Shown: piece after piece, positions 25,290 to 30,107 of the stretch
Numbering within the stretch: the stretch's first letter is position 1
Layout: each line of letters opens with the position of its first letter
Source: Chloroflexota bacterium
Lineage (GTDB): Bacteria > Chloroflexota > Anaerolineae > J102
Reading direction: 5' to 3'
DNA length: 30,107 bases
Assembly (NCBI GenBank): GCA_013152695.1
Contig: JAADFV010000331.1
Span: 1 to 30,107 of the forward strand
The notes under the pieces: generated by a model
Seen by the model: the letters and a program-made list of their open reading frames with translations, nothing else
Databases searched by the model: none
Told to the model about the DNA's origin: nothing
Position numbers and translations under genes: made by a program

Positions 25290-26803
25290 AGCGTACTCTG
25301 TTCCTCTCCTTCCTCCTGACAATACTCTTTCTGCTCAACGCTCCCCTCCTGGTTTTGGCCGACCCTCCCCCTGCTCACCAATACATCCAGGAATACAAAG
25401 GGCCGGAAACCTGCGAAATCTGCCACCTTAACATCACCGACGAAGTTATGCACTCGGTACACTACACTTGGTCGGAGAAAATGAAGCACTACAGTCCCAT
25501 CGCTGGTTCCATTGCCGAGATCAACTGGTTGGGTGTGCTCAATCCCGAGATGGAGATCGCTGGTGGCTGTGGACGTTGCCACATTGGTGGCGGCATCATG
25601 CCTGATAGCGAGGCCGCCAACAGCCCCGAGGCCAAGGCCGGCATCGATTGTCTCATCTGTCATGCTGAAGTCTATGACATGAAGGCCCGTTTTCCTCAAG
25701 AGGATAACAATGGTAACTGGCAGATCATCGGTGATCGAAGTCTGGCCGCAGCACGTACTGCCGCTCGTCCTACTACAGAAGCCTGCTTGCGCTGTCATCT
25801 CAACGCAGGCGGAGGCACACTCTTCAAACGTGGTCTCGACTTCGCGCCCCTGGCCCATAAACATGCCGATGAGTCTCTCGGCGATGTTCACGCTAACAAT
25901 GGTCTCGTGTGTGTCGATTGCCATCGTGCACCGCAACATAAAACCTATGGTTTTGCTCCTACTTTGTGGAGCCGAGATCGCGCCGATGAGCGTCTGGAAT
26001 GCGCAGATTGTCATGGCGAAAGCCCGCATGATAGCCTTCTATTAAACAAGCACCAGCGTCTCGATTGTCGTACCTGTCATGTCACCAGTACCGGCGGCCT
26101 CATGACACGAGATTGGACAGCAACACCGATTTACGATGCCATCACCGGACTTTACAAACCTGTAGACGAACTGGCCCCAGCCAACACCGTTATTCCCACC
26201 TATAAGTGGTTCAACGGCCAGCGTCTGGTTCCGGGGCAGGACTGGCCGGGCAGTTACGGTGATCTCGAAGCGAAAATCCAACCCTTCAAGATCTTTCAGG
26301 GTACGGTTCCCGTCAACCCCGAGAACGGCCAACCTTGGCCACTGAAGCTTGCCGTTTTCTACAAGACCGGTGATCTAGAGAAAGCAATCCAGGCTGGGGC
26401 AAAGGCATTAGGGCAAAATTATACGTCGTGGCAGCCGGCCCCCAAAAAGGTGTCATTGCAACTCAGTCATGGTGTTGTCCCTGCCGATCAGGCCCTCTCT
26501 TGCGGCGATTGCCACATCCCCAATGGTCGGCTGGATTTCGCAGCGCTCGGCTATAACGAGGATCGTATCGCCATCCTTGAATCAATCTCTCGGCCAGGCT
26601 CCGATACTCCCAGACCCTTCCAGGTTAAATTCATCCCTAACACTCAACCCCTGGAGATCACTCAGGATGACTCGCTTCCTGTGGCTGAAGGAATTCAGTT
26701 ACCTTTTGAGTCCTGGTCACTGGGAGTAGTTGCCCTGGTTGTTCTGATCGTGTTGGTGTTGATGGTGCTGGGCCTCTATCATCAGCGCCAACGTTTACGC
26801 TGA
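25286..26803 (+). CDS. Octaheme c-type cytochrome, tetrathionate-reductase (OTR)-like, membrane anchored
   Basis: 505 residues from the ATG at 25286, which overlaps the cytochrome b stop. A signal peptide precedes eight CXXCH motifs: CEICH, CGRCH, CLICH, CLRCH, CVDCH, CADCH, CRTCH and CGDCH. The spacing, the HSVHYTWSE segment after the first heme, and the long heme-free stretch before the last motif resemble octaheme tetrathionate reductase family proteins, some of which also reduce nitrite or hydroxylamine in vitro. A C-terminal membrane helix (about residues 475-497) anchors it. Being last in the operon and most enzyme-like, it is the best candidate for the terminal reductase, but the substrate is inferred only. 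Confidence 0.85.
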   Translation: MKRTLFLSFLLTILFLLNAPLLVLADPPPAHQYIQEYKGPETCEICHLNITDEVMHSVHYTWSEKMKHYSPIAGSIAEINWLGVLNPEMEIAGGCGRCHIGGGIMPDSEAANSPEAKAGIDCLICHAEVYDMKARFPQEDNNGNWQIIGDRSLAAARTAARPTTEACLRCHLNAGGGTLFKRGLDFAPLAHKHADESLGDVHANNGLVCVDCHRAPQHKTYGFAPTLWSRDRADERLECADCHGESPHDSLLLNKHQRLDCRTCHVTSTGGLMTRDWTATPIYDAITGLYKPVDELAPANTVIPTYKWFNGQRLVPGQDWPGSYGDLEAKIQPFKIFQGTVPVNPENGQPWPLKLAVFYKTGDLEKAIQAGAKALGQNYTSWQPAPKKVSLQLSHGVVPADQALSCGDCHIPNGRLDFAALGYNEDRIAILESISRPGSDTPRPFQVKFIPNTQPLEITQDDSLPVAEGIQLPFESWSLGVVALVVLIVLVLMVLGLYHQRQRLR

Positions 26804-26833
26804 GCGGTTGCGTAATTCATATCCTCCTTAGGA

Positions 26834-26870
26834 GCGCCCTCATTGTTTTCAGTGAGGGCGTTTCTATTCT
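26834..26870 (+). terminator. Intrinsic terminator of the cytochrome operon
   Basis: CGCCCTCA at 26835-26842 pairs with TGAGGGCG at 26853-26860 (8 bp perfect, extendable by wobble pairs), followed by a T-rich tail TTTCTATTCT. It lies about 30 bases after the octaheme gene stop and marks the end of the transcript. Confidence 0.8.
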
Positions 26871-26918
26871 CCCGCAAAAGATCGCAGATGACATACTTCC
26901 AATCCGGCTTATTACACC

Positions 26919-26946
26919 TCGACAAACCGTCGTCATCGTTTAGAAT
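26919..26946 (+). promoter_or_regulatory. Promoter of the OmpR-type regulator gene
   Basis: TCGACA at 26919-26924 and TAGAAT at 26941-26946 with a 16-base spacer form a near-consensus sigma-70 promoter, giving a leader of about 70 bases. Confidence 0.4.
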
Positions 26947-27018
26947 CAGGTCTAGGAATCTATGTTGATATGATTTACAATATCTCCACCCAACTTTTAC
27001 TGTTTTTTATTCCAAAAG

Positions 27019-27723
27019 ATGAATAATGAACGCCCTGATCATTTGTCGAGATATTCAGTTTGCAGAACTGCTGACTGTGGCCTTGCGACAGGTAGGACTA
27101 CGCGGGGTCGTACGGGGCGCACTGTTCCCACCGAAACTAGCCAGTTTTCAAAGGCTGCCATCACCCTAATCGATACCACCGATCTTTCTAATCCGGTGGA
27201 GACATTAAAAATTTTGCGAACCCTGGCAACCGTTCCCATGATTGCATTTACGCCGGCAGAAAATGCCAAAGGCCAGCTCGATTTGTACGAATCTGGGGCG
27301 ACAAGTGTTATTCTTCTTCCCTGTGATTTACGGATCGTGGCTGCTCAGGCCTTAGCACTCACCCGTTTGGTGGCTGTTACTGAAACTGCCATGACCCCCC
27401 ACCCCCTCCTCGACCCTGAAACACAGCGAATACGGCTTCCTAACGGGAATTTTCGTCTTACAACCCTCGAATACCGCTTATTATCGACACTTCTTAGCCG
27501 CCCGGGCCGCGTCTTTTCGCCAGAGACCCTTGTCGTGCATGTGTGGGGCTATAGTGGGGATGGCGATCGGAGTTTGGTAAAAGGGCTGGTTAACCGTGTT
27601 CGGCGTAAGATAGAACCCACGCCACAAGAGCCAAGGTACCTTGTCACAGAAATTGGCGTGGGATATCGCTTCGTGCCCCCCCTCATCTCTGAAGAAAGCG
27701 AGGACATGGGTGAAACTCTCTGA
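27019..27723 (+). CDS. OmpR/PhoB-type response regulator, N-terminus frameshifted
   Basis: The C-terminal 100 residues are a clear winged-helix DNA-binding domain (LTTLEYRLLSTLLSRPGRVFS, then VWGYSG, VKGLVNRVRRKIE and GVGYRF). The middle fits a receiver domain: TLIDTTD with a possible phospho-acceptor Asp, VPMIAFTP and SVILLPCD. The first 45 codons in this frame look random. The frame starting at ATG 27026 instead gives NALIICRDIQFAELLTVAL, a receiver first strand and helix, before stopping at 27167. Adding one T to the run at 27146-27149 joins the two. The receiver lacks the acidic pair and the conserved Lys near strand five, so it may not be phosphorylated. No kinase gene is adjacent. Confidence 0.75.
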   Translation: MNNERPDHLSRYSVCRTADCGLATGRTTRGRTGRTVPTETSQFSKAAITLIDTTDLSNPVETLKILRTLATVPMIAFTPAENAKGQLDLYESGATSVILLPCDLRIVAAQALALTRLVAVTETAMTPHPLLDPETQRIRLPNGNFRLTTLEYRLLSTLLSRPGRVFSPETLVVHVWGYSGDGDRSLVKGLVNRVRRKIEPTPQEPRYLVTEIGVGYRFVPPLISEESEDMGETL

Positions 27724-27766
27724 GCAAAAGGCCCTCCTGAAGGCTTGAATCCTTGCTAAGCTAACT

Positions 27767-27794
27767 TTGTCTTCTCTCCATTCCAGGATAGAAT
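27767..27794 (+). promoter_or_regulatory. Promoter of the GNAT-HAD pair
   Basis: TTGTCT at 27767-27772 and TAGAAT at 27789-27794 with a 16-base spacer, about 50 bases before the GNAT start. Confidence 0.35.
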
Positions 27795-27843
27795 AGCGAC
27801 AAGCTTTTGACGCCGCCTCCTTTTCCCTTTCTGTATCTGCACT

Positions 27844-28710
27844 ATGCATGACATTCGGGTCGAAGTCCATCCCGCACAAAGACAGGACATCGATCGTATC
27901 TTTCAACTTCAGCAGCAGGCCCGGCGCAGTTGTGTGCGTTTTGGTTATGAAGATCTCGTCAACATGATTGAGCGAGATTATTGCTTTATTGCAGACACTG
28001 GGCCATTACTTTGGGGATTCATAGCAGCTACTGTGCGACAGCCGGGTTTAGCGCAGTTGCGGGGGCTCAGTTTGATCAATGGTTGGCGGGTGGATGATGG
28101 TATGCTGCAACTACTCACGCCTCTAGAAAGTGCTCTGAAACGAGATCAAATCCAATTTCTCATGCATTTGAGCCAAGAAGCGTGGCTACTGGCACCGCTT
28201 ATTCGTCAAGGCTTCACAACCCATGATTACATCGTGGATTTTGAACGGAAGACCTCGATTCGGGCATTGGCCCCACTTTATGCCACGGCAAGAGCCACTT
28301 TACGGTATCTGCAGGCCAATGAGATCGGAGCGTTGACCGCTTTGGACCATCGTTCATTTACCTGGCCTTGGCAGTTGTCGAGTGGCGAGCTTGTACAATT
28401 AGTCCTTACAACCAGCCGCCTTGTTGTGTTGGAATACAGGGATAAGTTGTGTGGGTACGCCTGTACCGATATTTACGGCAATCGCGCTCACATTATCCGT
28501 TTGGCGGTCGATCCGGTGTATCAAGGCCGGGGTTTTGGTAGATACTTGCTGGCCGATGCCCTGGACTTCGCCGCTTATGCCGGTGCTGACGTGATCACGC
28601 TCAATACACAATGGCAGAATGCCGCCTCGCAAAAATTGTATCAGGGGTTTGGTTTCAGGATGGTAGGGCGACGAGCACCGGTTTTGATCAGAGCGTTGTC
28701 CGAGTCATGA
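27844..28710 (+). CDS. GNAT-family N-acetyltransferase
   Basis: 288 residues. The C-terminal half has GNAT motif A, IRLAVDPVYQGRGFGRYLL, with the acetyl-CoA loop QGRGFG near residue 226, then LNTQWQNAASQKLYQGFGF as motif B, close to RimI-type enzymes. The N-terminal 150 residues look like a second, degenerate GNAT fold, so this is probably a two-domain member. The substrate is unknown. There is no strong ribosome site before the ATG at 27844. Its stop overlaps the HAD gene start as ATGA. Confidence 0.88.
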   Translation: MHDIRVEVHPAQRQDIDRIFQLQQQARRSCVRFGYEDLVNMIERDYCFIADTGPLLWGFIAATVRQPGLAQLRGLSLINGWRVDDGMLQLLTPLESALKRDQIQFLMHLSQEAWLLAPLIRQGFTTHDYIVDFERKTSIRALAPLYATARATLRYLQANEIGALTALDHRSFTWPWQLSSGELVQLVLTTSRLVVLEYRDKLCGYACTDIYGNRAHIIRLAVDPVYQGRGFGRYLLADALDFAAYAGADVITLNTQWQNAASQKLYQGFGFRMVGRRAPVLIRALSES

Positions 28711-29369
28711 TTCAGGCTATTCTCTTTGATGCGGGGGGAGTTCTCATTACAGAGGGGAGTAGTGGCAAACGGCTGCAAACATTTGATCGTTTATTAGGGT
28801 GGGAGCCTGGCACCATGCACCTGCGTTTGTACAGCGGAGTTATGTGGGAAGCGCTCTCAACGGGTGCGATCGATCCAGATACTTACTGGGAAAAGGTGGG
28901 TCTTGCCTGGGAGAAACAGCTACCGCAAGATTTCAAGCTATTTATCGATAACTTCCATGCCCATCGGCTTGATTTTGCTACCCTCGAATTAGCGAGACGC
29001 CTGCGCAGGCGTTACCGGCTCGTGCTTATTTCCAACGCCACGGTACTTCTCCCTGCTTTTCTCGCTCACGAACGGCGCTTACATGGACTATTCGATATTC
29101 ACATCATCAGTGCCCTGGAAGGGGTACGTAAGCCCGATCCCAGGATATACGAGATCGCGTTGGCGCGCCTCCAATTGCCAGCCGTCAACTGCGTTCTTAT
29201 CGATGATAAAGAACGCAACAATCTCATCGCTGAGGCGCTGGATATGAAGACCATCGAGCATCGCAGGCGCTTTGCAAACGGAAAGCGCCCTCCGTCAACT
29301 CGGTGTCAAGTTCTAGACGTTAACTGCCATCGAGCCCAAGTTCGGCAGCAGCATCTTGCATTGCCCTGA
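28707..29369 (+). CDS. HAD-superfamily hydrolase, frameshifted near the C-terminus
   Basis: 220 residues as read from the ATG at 28707. HAD motifs: FDAGGVL (nucleophile Asp8; the usual second Asp is Gly, as in many HAD-IA proteins), LISNAT, KPDPRIY with the conserved Lys, and VLIDDKERN. After residue 192 the sequence stops looking like a HAD end. One frame over, the DNA gives ALQTESALRQLGVKF and a TAG at 29314-29316, a typical family ending, so one extra base is present near 29265. With that correction the gene ends at 29316 and no longer overlaps the convergent HD gene, which ends at 29320. Confidence 0.85.
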   Translation: MIQAILFDAGGVLITEGSSGKRLQTFDRLLGWEPGTMHLRLYSGVMWEALSTGAIDPDTYWEKVGLAWEKQLPQDFKLFIDNFHAHRLDFATLELARRLRRRYRLVLISNATVLLPAFLAHERRLHGLFDIHIISALEGVRKPDPRIYEIALARLQLPAVNCVLIDDKERNNLIAEALDMKTIEHRRRFANGKRPPSTRCQVLDVNCHRAQVRQQHLALP

Positions 29370-29901
29370 GCACAAACTGGATGTGCTCGTCCAAATCGAC
29401 GCCTAAATCTGCTACATTTCGGGCGATTTCCTCACGGTCGATGGCAGCGGTAAAGCGTTTATCCTTCCATTTTTTCTTCACCGATTTCAGTTTTACATCA
29501 CGAATATCGCGGCTGGGGCGTACATAGGCAGTGGCGATGATCAAACCGGTGATTTCATCACATGCCCGTAATGTCTTGTCTAACAAGCTTTCAGCGGGTA
29601 CACCCATAAAATCAGCATGAGCTGCTACTGCATGGATCAATTCCGGCGGCCATTGCCATTCTTCGAACAGGCGTAACGCTGTACGTGGATGGCCGTGCTC
29701 GGCGTCGTTCATGTCGGGGTATTTCTCGTAGTCAAGATCGTGCACGAGCGCCGTGATTCCCCACAGCTCTTCATCTTCACCATATTTTCGGGCGTAGGCT
29801 CGCACCGCGGCTTCGACTGCCAAGATGTGTTTGCGTAGACCTTCGTTGCTAACCCACTCGCACACTAGATTCCAGGCGTGTTCTCGGCTTGGTAATGGCA
29901 T
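29320..29901 (-). CDS. HD-domain phosphohydrolase family protein
   Basis: 193 residues; ATG at 29901 with TAGGAG seven bases upstream. HD-superfamily metal ligands are visible: LRKHILAVE (first His), LVHDLDYEKYP (HD pair), GHPRTAL and AVAAHAD. Proteins of this compact type are annotated as HDIG-domain hydrolases acting on nucleotides or phospho-compounds; the substrate here is unknown. It starts eight bases after the cobalamin adenosyltransferase stop, so the two form an operon. Confidence 0.85.
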   Translation of the reverse strand: MPLPSREHAWNLVCEWVSNEGLRKHILAVEAAVRAYARKYGEDEELWGITALVHDLDYEKYPDMNDAEHGHPRTALRLFEEWQWPPELIHAVAAHADFMGVPAESLLDKTLRACDEITGLIIATAYVRPSRDIRDVKLKSVKKKWKDKRFTAAIDREEIARNVADLGVDLDEHIQFVLRAMQDAAAELGLDGS

Positions 29902-29909
29902 TTTGACTC

Positions 29910-30107
29910 CTAGTGAGAGGATGCAGGGGGAGTGTTGTTCCAGAGAATATCTTCATTCTTTTTACTATAATTTTCCCAACGAGCCAACATAAACAACCAA
30001 TCACTGAGACGATTCAGGTAACGCAGTGCTTGTTCGTTGATGGCTTCCTGTTCTGCTAAAGCAACCACGGCCCGTTCCGCACGCCGGCAAATGGTGCGTG
30101 CCATGTG
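29910..30107 (-). CDS. PduO-type cob(I)alamin adenosyltransferase, C-terminal part
   Basis: Only the last 65 or so residues lie in the window; the 5' part is beyond the right edge. [12 protein letters not shown], then [24 protein letters not shown] match the conserved C-terminal helices of PduO/MMAB enzymes, which make adenosylcobalamin from cob(I)alamin and ATP. It is upstream of, and close to, the HD-domain gene on the same strand. Confidence 0.9.
   Translation of the reverse strand, partial: HMARTICRRAERAVVALAEQEAINEQALRYLNRLSDWLFMLARWENYSKKNEDILWNNTPPASSH

Noticed and set aside
19672..26803. A true NrfA nitrite reductase or HAO in the cytochrome locus
   Set aside because: No CXXCK motif and no HAO-type cross-linking Tyr context were seen; only the C-terminal helix of the first cytochrome is NrfA-like.
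1..30107. tRNA, rRNA, CRISPR arrays, transposases, integrases or phage genes
   Set aside because: None recognised on reading both strands; the short repeats present do not have spacer-repeat structure.

Overview
The window (30,107 bases, moderate GC) looks like a chromosomal piece of a Chloroflexota bacterium, perhaps from the Anaerolineae/Ardenticatenia side. This placement is inferred from gene content and style, not from a marker gene: lipoproteins with long Thr/Pro cell-wall linkers, many multiheme c-type cytochromes without recognisable outer-membrane porin partners, a short-loop cytochrome bd, and DUF402, SanA-like and PduO-type genes. No rRNA, tRNA, CRISPR array, insertion sequence or phage gene was recognised.

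Layout. (1) 1-6064, minus strand: cytochrome bd oxidase and its assembly exporter, cydA-cydB, an internal intrinsic terminator, then cydD-cydC (cydC runs off the left edge). A strong sigma-70-like promoter precedes cydA. (2) 6550-12683, plus strand: a glycogen-synthase-like glycosyltransferase, a SanA/DUF218 membrane protein and a heterodimeric ABC exporter whose first subunit carries a one-base frameshift near 9220. (3) 12717-15379, minus strand: a class A penicillin-binding protein and a DUF402 protein, translationally coupled. A 477-base gap follows, containing inverted pairs of 16-bp repeats. (4) 15857-26803: a LysR regulator divergent from a respiratory locus. The locus comprises a lipoprotein with four rhodanese domains, a nine-heme lipoprotein, an eleven-heme cytochrome interrupted by an in-frame TGA, a nine-heme membrane-anchored cytochrome, a cytochrome b with a diheme c tail, and an octaheme cytochrome resembling the tetrathionate-reductase family. 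(5) 27019-30107: a frameshifted OmpR-type regulator, a GNAT acetyltransferase, a HAD hydrolase (frameshifted near its end), an HD-domain protein and the end of a PduO-type cobalamin adenosyltransferase.

How the genes may work together. The last four cytochrome genes are joined by ATGA overlaps and encode a quinol-facing cytochrome b plus extracytoplasmic heme proteins. The whole locus carries 39 CXXCH motifs. FNR/CRP-type boxes (TGA-N6-TCA) sit about 41 bases before the predicted starts of both the rhodanese and the nine-heme transcripts, which suggests shared control by oxygen or another redox signal. The most economical reading is an anaerobic respiratory chain from quinol to an external acceptor, with rhodanese domains hinting at a sulfane-sulfur compound. 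The acceptor is not shown by the sequence. Cytochrome bd would serve low-oxygen growth in the same cell.

Most unusual point: the TGA at codon 123 of the eleven-heme cytochrome is followed, after 10 bases, by a perfect 17-base hairpin whose geometry fits a bacterial SECIS element. The gene may therefore encode a selenocysteine-containing multiheme cytochrome. The main alternative is a nonsense mutation or sequence error; three frameshifts elsewhere in the window (near 9220, 27150 and 29265) show that damaged or miscalled bases are present.
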